A stretch of DNA of 64,000 nt from positions 15,429,661 through 15,493,660 of the forward strand of contig CP154954.1 in the NCBI GenBank assembly GCA_039621445.1, written 5' to 3'. How positions within the stretch are numbered: the first letter of the stretch is position 1; each line of letters begins with the position of its first letter. A model generated the notes under the pieces. It saw only the letters and a program-made list of their open reading frames with translations. It ran no database searches and was not told where the DNA came from. Of the stretch, positions 10,790-21,103 are shown piece by piece. The DNA comes from Euglena gracilis (lineage: Eukaryota > Euglenida > Euglenophyceae > Euglenales). Both the position numbers and the translations under genes were made by a program.

Positions 10790-11770
10790 AGTCAAGCTTC
10801 AAACGAAGAAGGTTCAAGAAGAGCCACAAATTCCATTTCAATTTCCAAATGAGCACGGACCAGACTAATGCCGCCTAACAAGCCAATCAACTAATTGCCA
10901 ATTTGGGTCTCACTGGACGATCACATTATAAAGAATGGTTCAATATGCAATACCGAGGCCAAATACCACAATGGTGACCCAGAAACCAGAACACAATATT
11001 GCCAGAACCTGGGAAGATGGAATCAAAGCCGAGGAGGACTTCACCACCACAGGGGCCATGGTGGCCAATTCTGCAAGCAGCTACTCCCGGGAACGGGCAG
11101 AAACGTTCTGTCAAACGCACCAAATTTCCATAACGCCACACGCCCGACCAAGGGGAAGAGGGGGGGGGCACTAGAGCCCCCTAGATTTCAGCTGGAGCTG
11201 GATACAAACGTCAATAAATGTATTCCCCGGCCATGGAGGCCGAATTTATATCCAAGGCCCTGGAGGCCATGCTCAAGTGAAAGGCCAGAAAGGCCAGATT
11301 GAACGGGAAGGACACGGCAGCCAGGTGTAGAAGCCAGAATGCGGGTGGAGACAAGCCAGGATACCCCGGATGGGACTCCTCTGCCTGAGGCACAGGAGGC
11401 GATCAGCCGGCCCTGTGGCCATAATGCCGCCGCTAATCCCTCCGGTATGGAAGAAACCGCGACCACCGAAGCCAAGCCCACGCCAGGCAACCCATCACCT
11501 TGGTTTGAAGCAGAGCGGCAGGGTCCCTCCCCAGAGATTGAATGGGGAGGAACCGAGCCGGACTCCTGCCACACCGAGTACCCGACAGGTGTTCGGCAGA
11601 TGGGGAACCGGCAAGGGAGTGGGCATAGGCAAGGGAGAACTCAAAGGCGTGGCCAGCAAGGGTAAAGGTGAAGGCACAGGTAAGGGACACGGAAGGCAGG
11701 AGGAAGAGGAAGGACCTGAGGAAGCCCCTTCGGACTTTTGAGCATGTGCTCAGGTTCAAGGAGGAGTTGG
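10790..11770 (+). pseudogene. DIRS-like unit 3, gag-like region (divergent)
   Basis: Divergent copy of the gag-like frame. Bases 10895-11302 read GGALEPPRFQLELD and RPTKGKRGG, matching PPRFQMGMA of unit 2. Downstream a Gly/Lys-rich run (GKGVGIGKGELKGVASKGKG, near 11610-11680) precedes an acidic stretch. The RT that should follow is missing; a different decayed coding region takes its place. Confidence 0.4.
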
Positions 11771-13006
11771 AGGGTAACGGCTAGCGGATGCAAGATGGAT
11801 CCCACGTGGCAAAAAAAATACAGTCACTCCTCCACATGCCCTCATTGATGCGGTATTGTACCGCACCGAGGACAGAACCAGAAAATTCCTTCATAGAATT
11901 GATCTGTACGCCTTCGAAGGTGACCTGCAAGTCGAGAGACCCTTGCTGGATGCCCAGCCCGTTTTTTGGGAGCTCTGCTTTTATCTAGGATACATGTTAG
12001 CTCGGAGATTGAAGGCCTACTTCGGTTGTATTTATTCAATCGGCCCCTCGGAGTACAGTGGGAATACTACTCACTGCACCCCGCCATTGAACGCCTGGTC
12101 GATGGTCGAGGTGTTTTGGATGCAAAACTCCAGGTGTGGCTGGAGAGCCATTACGGCTCGACGTTCCACGTCCTGCGCGTTTCACTGGCTTACCCACAGA
12201 GGTAGGACCCCTTGTGTAAGTTTTGTGGGCAGGAATTTTCTGTCGAATTTTGGGGATTCGGCGTACGCGGACGACCTCCACCGCCTCAGTATAACCCGAA
12301 AGTGGAGGTGGGACGCCAAAAGCTTATGAATGCGTGGCGCGACACACCTGTTTTTTCCGGCGCAAGATTCAACGCGTCGTTAAGTGTATTTTATGCTGCA
12401 ACGGTTCTGGTGGCGGGCTTGGACCACCTACGTTATAGACGTGCATATACATCTCCGTTACAACCTGGACGACAGGCCAGAGTTGAATAGCCCGCCGCTG
12501 CAATCTGCCTTCCCTAATAGACGTCAGCCGTTCACCAACTTGCGTCCCGCTTGGCACCCGGCAGATATGAGGCTGGAGGATCACTTGCGGCGCCGGGTCG
12601 GCGGAACGCTGCAGCGGGAGGTATTCCTCCCGTACATGCCAAAAACGACATAAATCCTTGGCATGTGCATTCCTATTCTGGCATGCGTTCGGGAGATCGA
12701 AGATGGACTATTCGATGTCTGGGACGCAATTCCCCACAGACACCTCGGTGGCCCGAATGTTCCGGCCAATGCATGGGTGCGAACATTCCCCAACAGCACA
12801 GAAGCACCAGCCTTGAATTTTGCAGCCACTCCAAAGATCCTGGATCTCTCCAGAAACTTGCGCGCCTACATCGTGCCAGAGGATGAACCTCTGGGGCGGA
12901 GGAGACGTGAAGCGTCTGTCGCTTCAACCACCGCGATTCCGCGCCGTAAGGAACGCGAGCAGAGGCATTTTCTGTCACCATTCAGGAGGCAGCGCTGCCG
13001 CTTGTG
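11771..13006 (+). pseudogene. Decayed coding region, unrecognised
   Basis: Codon-like composition continues for 1.2 kb in shifting frames. Pieces include VLYRTEDRTRKFLHRIDLYAFEGD (11850-11925), AIERLVDGRGVLDAKLQVWLESHYG (about 12085-12160), LCKFCGQEFSVEF with a Cx2C pair (near 12212), and GGPNVPANAWVRTFPNSTEAPALNF (12750-12825). It lies where RT should be in unit 3. I do not recognise a family. It could be another element's protein or a host-gene capture. At least four frameshifts or stops separate the pieces. Confidence 0.35.
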
Positions 13007-13221
13007 ACAGGAACAGCAGAGTCCTTCGTCTCTGCCACGCGAGCGGCAGGGGGACGATCGGTCCCCCCTGCACCTTCGGTGGCCACTTCGGTGTGCCCAC
13101 CGGCAGGTGGACATGAAGAACACCTGCAGAGTGAAGGCGAGGGTGAAGGAGCGGATAATGTCCTCTGCGCTGCTCTTCCCACTCCTTCTCAGCCCCAACC
13201 AGACGACGCATCCGCAGGAGC
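13007..13221. other. Intergenic, no gene seen
   Basis: GC-rich sequence with short open frames on both strands and no recognisable product. It joins the decayed coding region to the dispersed repeat. Confidence 0.4.
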
Positions 13222-13510
13222 TTTCTGAGATAACTCTTTTCTGGGAATTCACTTGGATTTTCTGGCTTCATCGCTACAAAATACCACTTTTTTGTAATCC
13301 TTCCGCCGGAACTTCCACCAGTAAAACCGAATGCAAGGCACCAAAACAAAGTCTTCCAACACGTTTTGAACAAGGTATTCAGCTTATTACCACCTACAAA
13401 GTGAAATGGCAATTTTTTTAATTAGGCTTCGCTCTTCCTAATTTTTGCTTTGGCCAGCCGCCCTCCCACGCACCCCTCCCAGGCCAATGCCGACAACCTA
13501 CGAAGTTAGG
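13222..13510. repeat. Dispersed repeat, uninterrupted copy
   Basis: Bases 13222-13315 recur at 14208-14300, and 13320-13505 at 15846-15864 plus 17080-17250. The uninterrupted copy shows the order of the parts and so defines the two insertions in the second copy. It has no coding capacity. Confidence 0.8.
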
Positions 13511-14207
13511 CGGCTGGCATTCATCTGGGGTTTTTGCTCTGAGGGTAGTTTTTTTTGGGGGGGGCGCTGTCGCGGACGTAATGTGCAACAAAAACCAATT
13601 AAAGCGTAAAGCAGCTGCTGCCAGCAATCCCAGCAAATACAAGACAAATCCATGACCCCCCCTTGCCCACTCCTGGGGAAATTTGGGACGCTATCTGAGG
13701 AACCTGCGGTTTCCTCCAGAAACCACAAGTTATCCCATATTGACATTGAAATTTTGACAATTGATTCTGCATATCTTTTTTTTTGACATGGACATGTTGA
13801 ACTTTCCTCTGCCCAAATTGTGTGCATTGATCCGAGCCGAATCAGGTACCATTGACTGCCCAAAGGATTTGCAACACAAATGGACAATTGAAACTGATTT
13901 GCACAGTGTGTGGTGTGGCATAAGGGGCAGCTGGGCCCAAAAATGCTAAAGCATTTGCCTCCCAACCCATCACAGCAGTACATAACTTTGGGACTGGAAA
14001 TGACATGTGCATTTTGCCTGGTGTGTCCTGGGGCTGCTGGGCCCAAATTTGCTTCTGGAAAGTGCCTCCCAATCCAAAATGGTGTGGCAAAAGGGGCTGC
14101 GTGGCCCGAACTTTCCAGCAACGGACTCCCAACCCAAACAAAAGCACAAACTGCATACATTGAACCTGAACAGCTTGACTTAACTGAATACCTTGAGTTT
14201 TCTGAGA
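13511..14207. other. No gene seen; weak internal repeats
   Basis: Contains loosely repeated segments sharing CCCAACCC, GGGGC(A/T)GC(T/G)GGGCCC and AAA(T/A)GCAC (13930-14130). No convincing protein. Confidence 0.4.
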
Positions 14208-14297
14208 TGTCTCTTTTCTGGAAATTCACTTGGATTTTCTGGCTTCAGCGCTTCAAAATACCACTTTTTTGTAATCCTTCCGCCGGAACTTCCACTA

Positions 14298-15845
14298 AAG
14301 GGGGTAGTTTAAAGGTGCCGGGTACTTAATACGTAGGGATTAAAGGCGCTCGGATTAAATTCGGTTTCGGAACCAAACCTCGGCGGATTAATTTCGGTTC
14401 GGGCCAAGGGAGGCTGGTAAATGTCCAGGGGGCGACGTTTTTTTGCAACTCTTTTCAGTCAAACGAACAGGCTGCACTTGATACTCGCTGCCGGGGGGAA
14501 ACAGTTTTGCACCCCCAAAACATCAAAAAAAATTGGAATCCCCAGAAAAAACGAAAAGGTGCAAAAAAAAGATTCAGTTCAATTGCCGATTTACCCACAT
14601 GCGCCCAAGGCATTTTCAAAAAAACAAGCCAGCCTGGACAAAGCCCGCCTGAAAGAACATTTTGCCAAACACCATTGAAAAGAAGGTTCACAGGAAATTA
14701 AAACACAAATTTGCGCAAAAACACAACCCACTGAAACCGAAACAAACAGCGCTATATTACAAAAAACTGCAACAGTTGAAAACAACTTTACTTTCACCCT
14801 GGGCCCCCCAAATTTGGAAAAAAAAGAAAAAATTCCGGATAAGTAAACATTTTTTCTGAAATCATCCAATGTGTCTGGTACAAAAATTTTGTCCATTGAA
14901 CTGAAAACAGAAATGCTCGTGCAAATAAACTGCAGTTCGATCAGTAGTTTAAATCTCAACTTCGGTCCACAACTCCCTGACGAATAACCTGGTGATGCCA
15001 GGACCATCACTTCCAGGGTTTGACAGCGTCCACGGCTGTAGACATATTCGGGGGGGGGGACTCAAAGCAGGAACTCATGTCGGGGGGGGGGGCAGATCGG
15101 GACTTTCTGGAGGGCAGAACTGGGGTAAAAACGGGACTTGGTTCAGGGGGGGGCTGAAACAGGATTATCTGGGAGGACAAACAAAAACACCTGTGGGAAT
15201 TTGCTTGGCAAATCCTGAGTCCTGATTGTTCCCCACGGAAGGCACAAGTCAATCTTCGTCTGGATGGTGAACTTGCAGTAATGTGGTACTCCAGCACGGG
15301 GGCATGACCGTTGCCAATCTGATCTTGCACTTCAGAATGATGAACTGAAGAAACATGAATGTGAAAAAAAAAACAGCCGACAGAAACAAGCCAGACAGAA
15401 AAACATTGAAGAGAGGCTTAGCTGGGCAGTGAAGTCAGCAGCCTCCTTGGTGTCGAGGCCACATAACAACGGCGAATATCCTTGACAGACACGTTCTTCA
15501 CGTTGAAACCAAGGTTGTCGTCAGGGACAGCTTCCCTCAGAGCCTCGTGGTCTCCATAGACTTGACTTCAGTGGTCAAGTTGTTGGGTGCGAAAGTGACC
15601 AAATCACATCAGTTCCAATACCTAAAAGTTTTTTAAAGCCTTTTAAACCGCTTTTAAACACTCCCCTGTATGGTACCTTGCCCAAAGCTGTCTCTTGCAA
15701 ATTAGGAGTTACCTCGATAGCGGTTTCACTCGCTGGATTAAATCCGGTCTGAAACCCGAACCTCGCTGGATTAAAACGGATTTAATCCAGACCGAGTTAA
15801 ATATCAAACCGAATTAAGTGTCCTACGATTTAAAGCTACCCCCTG
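14298..15845. mobile_element. Non-autonomous TIR element, 1548 bp, TA target duplication
   Basis: Left end AAGGGGGTAGTTTAAA, right end TTTAAAGCTACCCCCTG, flanked by TA on both sides (14296-14297, 15846-15847). The uninterrupted target is seen at 13315-13330. Subterminal GGATTAAA(T/A)(T/C)CGGT motifs lie near both ends in opposite orientation (14340-14400, 15735-15800). A TA duplication is typical of Tc1/mariner elements, but the termini do not identify the superfamily. It has no transposase. It carries a fragment of an EF-1alpha gene (15422-15630, minus strand). Confidence 0.75.
15422..15630 (-). pseudogene. Translation elongation factor 1-alpha fragment
   Basis: On the minus strand, pieces read [46 protein letters not shown] and KEAADFTAQ. 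This is the domain 2 to domain 3 region of eEF1A, the GTPase that delivers aminoacyl-tRNA to the ribosome. Just upstream, GIGT is joined almost directly to DVVTFAP, so about 12 codons (VPVGRVETG region) are deleted. Frameshifts lie in the KS-ME segment and before KEAADF. It is a short, dead fragment inside a DNA transposon. Confidence 0.88.
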
Positions 15846-16468
15846 TAGTAAAACCGAATGCAAGTGTGGGCGGCGGGAGGCGGCCTGGCGCCTGCGCACT
15901 GGAATTAGCGAATATTCTGCCCCATTCCGCTACTTTTTTTACCTGTGTACTTTTCTCCCCCAAATTCTCTCTTCCGAATGTTTCATTCAAAGAATTGTGC
16001 ATGCTGAATCAAGAAGAATCAAAATATCAATCTGATTTCAATAAAACAATTGTCCAAGAAATTCAAAAAAGTCAATCCGGAAAGCCAAGAAAAAGGGGAA
16101 ACCAAGGCAGCAATTCAAATTCAAAAAAGAAGGGCAACCGGCGGTGGGAAGCAAGGTGAAGGTGTTCTTCCCCCCCCCCCGCTACCCTTTTTTTAAAATT
16201 CAACCAAGGCTTTTCCTCCCCCCCCCTCCTACTGCTTCTGAGGCACCCCCAAGGAGTTGGCCAAACATACCGTCCCCCCCCCCATTTTTTGAATTATTTG
16301 GCTGCCGGAACCCAGGTTCTGGCGGAATTCAGGCACCGAAAGACACACAAAAAAGGAATTTTTGGGGCGCGTGTGCCTATTTTACCGGAGCGCCGGGTGA
16401 CTGTTTTCCCCCACTCGGCCTGACGGGGAGCCCATTCCGTGCACGGTCACCGAACCGGCGAGAGGGGA

Positions 16469-17077
16469 AAACTGGTAGCAGAGGTTGATTCCGGAGGAAG
16501 GGGAGTGTGGCCGGTTCGAGGCCGGCCAACTCCCCCAAGCGAACACGGGCGGACCACCTGGCGGTAATCGGGGCGACAGCCCAGGGTCGAGACCGGAGAA
16601 GGCCCTATAGGCGGCACGCCTTATTATCGCCACCGGTACCCGAGTGGATCTGGCACTACTCGGCTGTGGTCCCAAATTGAGTCCCGGCGGGCACCCCCAA
16701 GGGGGTAAAAAGAAAGGCCCGACCGGAGAGAAAGAGAATTCGATCCTACACCCCACGTAACAGCGGTGGAACTGGTAGCAGAGGTTGATTCCCGAGGAAG
16801 GGGAGTGTGGCCGGTTCGTAGCCGGCCAACTACCCCAAGCGAACACGGGCGGACCACCTGGCGGTAATCGGGCGACAGCCCAGGGTCGAGACCGGAGAAG
16901 GCCCTGAAGGCGGCACACCTTGTTATCGCCACCGGTACACGAGTGGATCTGGCACTCGGTTGTGGTCCCAAAGATCACGGTTCGAGTCCCGGCGGGCACC
17001 CCCAAGGGGGTAAAAAGAAAGGCCCGACCGGAGAGAAGGAGAATTCGATCCTACGCCCCAGGCAACAGCCGTGGAAC
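16469..17077 (+). repeat. Tandem 301-bp repeat with tRNA-like promoter boxes (SINE-like dimer)
   Basis: Two copies, 16469-16769 and 16770-17070, nearly identical. Copy 2 holds GAGTGGATCTGGCAC, then TTGTGGT, then GGTTCGAGTCCCGGCGGGCAC near 16940-17000. The order and the GGTTCGAGTCC block look like the B box and T-arm of a tRNA, with a possible GTG (His) anticodon. Copy 1 lacks about 12 bases (GATCACGGTTCG). The 5' acceptor strand does not pair, so it is not a functional tRNA. A tRNA-derived SINE is the best reading. Confidence 0.5.
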
Positions 17078-17250
17078 TAAAGGCATCAAAACAAAGTCTT
17101 CCAAGACGTTTTGAACAAGATATTCAACTTATTGCCACCTACAAAGTGAAATGGCAATTTTTGCTGTGAATTAAGCTTCGCTCTTCCTAATTTTTGCTGT
17201 AGCCGGCCGCCTCCCACACACCTTTCCCAGGCCAATACCGACAACCTACA

Positions 17251-18373
17251 AAGAAGGGTTATAAGAACAAGTTGCCACACTTCAAGTTACAAGGTTCAAG
17301 GTCCAGGTGTTTTGCTTGAAAGTTGAGTACGTCGAAAGAAAAGTTAATGAACAGCTTGAGCAGAGTTTTTTGAGGAGGTGATTCAGAAGTTCATCGTGCT
17401 GTGCTGCAGAAGTTATTGGTACCTTGGTTCCGTTTATGTTTCAGCTGTGTTTTGCCTTGCCCAAATGTGAAGAAAAAAAATATCTTTCAAACTGTTTTTG
17501 TTTTGTCAAACCAGCAACTGCAACATTCACCCCCCTCCCCATTTTGGTGCCGCATATTGGAGGCCACACCTTTGCCACAGAGGGGGAAACATTTTGGGTC
17601 CAGCTTGTTGGCACATTTTGGGGACATTTTGGTGCACATCTTGGCGGCAGTTTGGTGCCTCAGCTGGGAACCAAATCCGGAACGGGGGAGAAGGAAAACA
17701 AACAAAGGAATAAGAATACAACAGAATACCACCTGTGGAGAGAGAAGGGGCTCACGCGGCCTAGGAGGGACACTCCGAGCCGAAGTTCATGGCGGGTGAG
17801 ATATTTACATTAAATTGTCCGCAGATGCAGTGGGGACTGTGGGAGGTGCGAGAGTCGAAGGTGAAGTAGATGAAGGGCGGTGAGGGGCACAGTACGGAGG
17901 GGAGACAGCGAGTGTGAGAGGAAAGTGTACAGCGGCAGGGAAGGTTCAATAGAAGGGAAGGTTCAATAGAAACGGCCATGGGGACTGTTGAGTGTTGAGT
18001 GTTGAGGTTGTGGCAGCGACATGTTTAGGTTTGGGTTTAGGGGAGTTGGCGCAGGGAAGGCTCTGTTTTCAGTGCGGTTAGGGTTTGGTCGTCTTTTTAG
18101 ACTTGTGGTTGGTTATGCGTACGGTTGGTGTGTCATGGAGTCTTCGACCCTGTGGTCAAATTGCTTACTCCGTCTGAAATGGGCAATGGGTGGTGGGATC
18201 CACCGTTCCAGATGGCTCCACCGCTGTTCGACAAGCCAATTGACGGCCACTTCTCTTGTCAATGTGGGACACAGGTTGCTGATGGTTGGGTACCGTTGTT
18301 TACTTTATTGACAAGTTGTGAATGGTGTAAGGACAAATGTTTGTTCTGGGTCTAGGGGTCGTAATGGTCTTCT
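17251..18373. other. Region downstream of non-LTR element 1; no gene seen
   Basis: On the minus strand this follows the stop codon of element 1, so part of it is probably the element's 3' untranslated region. There is no long A-run or clear 3' end. Short open frames on either strand lack recognisable content. A tandem TGTTGAG repeat lies near 17986-18006. Confidence 0.4.
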
Positions 18374-21103
18374 TTACAGACAATACGGTTGGTGTATGGT
18401 GTTGGTTACGTCTGGATCTGTGTCGTTGCCTGCATACCGTCCCCAGATTACTTGTCGCGCGATCTCTCGCGCAACAGTGATTGATAGAAGTTGCCATGTG
18501 TCGGCTTCAGTTTTGCGTTTTGACCATGCATCTTGTTGACCGAGGAGAAGCTTCATCAGTGTTGACATTAAGGTTAGCGCTTCTTGGCCTAAGCCGCCAT
18601 AGCAGTCAACAACAAATGGAATGCAGGTCCATCCCATCCTCCCACAGGTGGCATCATATTTTGAATGTTTTTCCTTCTCTTGGCGTTCATACCATTCAGT
18701 TAGTTCAGCTGCGTCACGCAACGGTCTGTACGGTGCTGCTGTGTGTCTCACTGTGATATCCACTGCTCCAAGACCATTGGCGTCAAGTCTGCTAATGAGC
18801 ACATCGCCCGGGCGTGTTCTCTCTGGACCTCCTTGTTCTTTTTTTGCTGTAAACCCAGCATCATGTGCTAGTTGGAACACAAAGTCCTGGATTGCACCAT
18901 GTCGCCGCGTGATGCCATTTGAGCTGCAGCATACAAGGTGATTACCCAGGTTGTCCATTGGCTTGGTGCAGCGTGGGCACGTTGATCCCGTTGGTGGGCA
19001 AACTGGTGCTCCCAGTGACCACTTTAGAAATCCTTTGAATTCGGCAGAAGCAACCAATGTTTTCAGTCCAGAGGATGGTGTGACAGAAGCCCAGGCCATT
19101 GCGTGGGGCCGCTGTTGGCTTGCGAAGCGGACAGCGTCTTGACCGTGAAGGTTGGAGGATAATACCTTTTGTCGTTGTTTCGCAAAGCATTCACCCCACC
19201 ACTTCTGTTGAATGTGAGGGCTTTGGGCTTCGTTCAAGAGTGATACATCCGCGGCCCATGTTTGCGTTGGGGGAGTTCCTTCGAGGATGGAGTTGGCAGA
19301 GGACAGGCACTTAACAGTGTCTTTCGGTACTCCTCGGTCTGCCAGACCCAGGGTGCGTCTGCCATTGCTGACAAACGTCACAATGCCGGATATCCGTGCT
19401 GGGAGACGTTCCCGTGATGGGTCCCGAATTCCGAGTCCGCCATGACGCACAGGTAGGGTGGCATGAGCCCATTGATTGTCATCGACGGGGGATCCGACAA
19501 TGTTGCTCATTGTGTTCCTGATTTCTTTGGTCAACAAAGCACATGCGTCATTTGCCTGCCCCAGTTCTGTTGCACGCATGAGGTCATTAACTTTGCATGC
19601 ATCTAGGCAGGTTCGTAAGAGGCAGAACTGAATTTGGGCCTGCGGCAGGTTCAAAAGGGCCCGGCAAGCTTTCTGCACACTTGTTGCACGTTCAGCCCAC
19701 ACTTCCCCCGCAAAGCCTCCGCTTTGTGGACAGCATACCGGGATTCCCAGGGCCCGTATACCAGAATCGGGGGAGTAGTTCACGATTGGGACCGCACGAA
19801 GTGGGCTGTTTTGCGGCATTTCAGCACGATTGGCTTCTGTTGCGGCAGGGCCCCACAGGCGGCATTTTTTTGCGTTGAGGTGTATGCCTAGTAGCGTCCC
19901 CTGTCGTTGAATTTCTGTAATTGCTGCATGTAATTGTGGGAGGGTTCCCAGGATGTGTCCATCATCCAAATACCACAATTGGAGTGGCACAACCTCTTGC
20001 AAGGACTCAACGAGGGGTTGCAAAGCCAAGGCGAATCCGGCTGGGCCACAAGGGTCCCCTTGTTGTACGCCAGAGGCACTCCGAAGGTGTGATGACCCAC
20101 AAAAGAGCGGGCTGTGTTCGGCGTAGCAACTCTCGAACCAAACATACGCCTCCGGACAGCGTTTAGCCACTTCAGCAAGGACTGTCTTTCTTTTTACGCA
20201 ATTAAAAGCATTGCTGACATCTACCTGTAACAAAGCCCAGGTGCTGTCCTGTTGCATGTGCAGGTGATTTACTTCTTGCTGCAGTCCCATAGCAATGAGT
20301 TCACATGCCCCCTGGACCCCTACACCGCATTGTAGTGGCTGCAGTTCTTTAAGGCGGTCCCTGATTTTAGGGTGTCTCATCAAATATTTGCCCACCAATC
20401 GACGCAGGCATTCCCCAGCTGCAATTGGTCGCGTGCCATCCTTCTTTGGGTCAGGAATGGGGTTGGCATTGCCAAGCTCATCAAGGTTTTCGCTTGGATT
20501 GCAGGGTTTTCGAAGAGGAGTCAAACTGGCACCAGCGAAAATCCATGCCACTGAGTTGTGAATTCCGTTTGTCAAACATGTTCGGATGAATTGGTCCAAA
20601 ATTGTGAGGAGTTGTTCAGATTGTGTCCCCAGGGGATCAGAGAGCATGTCTTTGAGATGATCTGGACGAAGTCCAGACGGTCCCGGTGAGGATTCCTTCG
20701 GGAAAGACATGACTGCTTTCCGTATTTCAATTAGGCGCTCCCTGGTTGCTTCTTCACTGAGATCGAATTCGAGGCGACGGAAGTCCGGAGGCAGGTTTTG
20801 CCTTCCAGGTTGGGGTTCAGGAGGGTGCAAGGCAGCCAACCGTTCAAAGATTAGCGGGTCATCTGCATCTTGGATTCCATCAGAAGTCAGCATGCGGCAG
20901 GCTTTACTGACTGCCCCATGGGTGACAAGGCTTTGAACACGGTTGCACAATCTTTCTTGGCTTTCTGCCTCGAAATTTTTTGTCTGAACTTCGTGTTCTC
21001 TTCTTTGGGTTTTGAGCATCGCGAGTTTGGCGAGTCTCATCCCACGAATCTTCGGTGGACCGGTTGAGGTAGGCATTGGCTCTCTCAGTAATTTTCCGTC
21101 CAA
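18374..21103 (-). CDS. Reverse transcriptase with C-terminal restriction-like endonuclease (element 1)
   Basis: A 909-residue frame; the first ATG is at 21074-21076. Residues 140-152 PGPSGLRPDHLK, 291-300 LLQVDVSNAF (motif A, catalytic Asp), 344-356 SGVQQGDPCGPAG (motif B) and 378-381 YLDD (motif C) give an apparently intact RT palm. Near residues 709-735 is a CPRC...HLVCC zinc-binding cluster followed by RRH. From about 764 RPGDVL...AVDIT...KHSKY is the PD-(D/E)xK-type endonuclease of R2/CRE-like (RLE) elements, which nicks target DNA for target-primed reverse transcription. There are no internal stops, so it may be recently active. It overlaps the upstream frame by 200 bases in another frame. 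Confidence 0.88.
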   Translation of the reverse strand: MDGKLLREPMPTSTGPPKIRGMRLAKLAMLKTQRREHEVQTKNFEAESQERLCNRVQSLVTHGAVSKACRMLTSDGIQDADDPLIFERLAALHPPEPQPGRQNLPPDFRRLEFDLSEEATRERLIEIRKAVMSFPKESSPGPSGLRPDHLKDMLSDPLGTQSEQLLTILDQFIRTCLTNGIHNSVAWIFAGASLTPLRKPCNPSENLDELGNANPIPDPKKDGTRPIAAGECLRRLVGKYLMRHPKIRDRLKELQPLQCGVGVQGACELIAMGLQQEVNHLHMQQDSTWALLQVDVSNAFNCVKRKTVLAEVAKRCPEAYVWFESCYAEHSPLFCGSSHLRSASGVQQGDPCGPAGFALALQPLVESLQEVVPLQLWYLDDGHILGTLPQLHAAITEIQRQGTLLGIHLNAKKCRLWGPAATEANRAEMPQNSPLRAVPIVNYSPDSGIRALGIPVCCPQSGGFAGEVWAERATSVQKACRALLNLPQAQIQFCLLRTCLDACKVNDLMRATELGQANDACALLTKEIRNTMSNIVGSPVDDNQWAHATLPVRHGGLGIRDPSRERLPARISGIVTFVSNGRRTLGLADRGVPKDTVKCLSSANSILEGTPPTQTWAADVSLLNEAQSPHIQQKWWGECFAKQRQKVLSSNLHGQDAVRFASQQRPHAMAWASVTPSSGLKTLVASAEFKGFLKWSLGAPVCPPTGSTCPRCTKPMDNLGNHLVCCSSNGITRRHGAIQDFVFQLAHDAGFTAKKEQGGPERTRPGDVLISRLDANGLGAVDITVRHTAAPYRPLRDAAELTEWYERQEKEKHSKYDATCGRMGWTCIPFVVDCYGGLGQEALTLMSTLMKLLLGQQDAWSKRKTEADTWQLLSITVAREIARQVIWGRYAGNDTDPDVTNTIHQPYCL

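Larger units (their letters stand above)
14208..17250. repeat. Dispersed repeat, second copy, split by two insertions
   Basis: The parts at 14208-14297, 15846-15864 and 17080-17250 are collinear with 13222-13510. Between them sit a TIR element (14298-15845) and a second insert (about 15865-17080). Confidence 0.75.

Noticed and set aside
16382-17005. 207-codon minus-strand frame over the tandem 301-bp repeat
   Set aside because: It repeats with the DNA unit and only mirrors the SINE-like sequence; no protein family.
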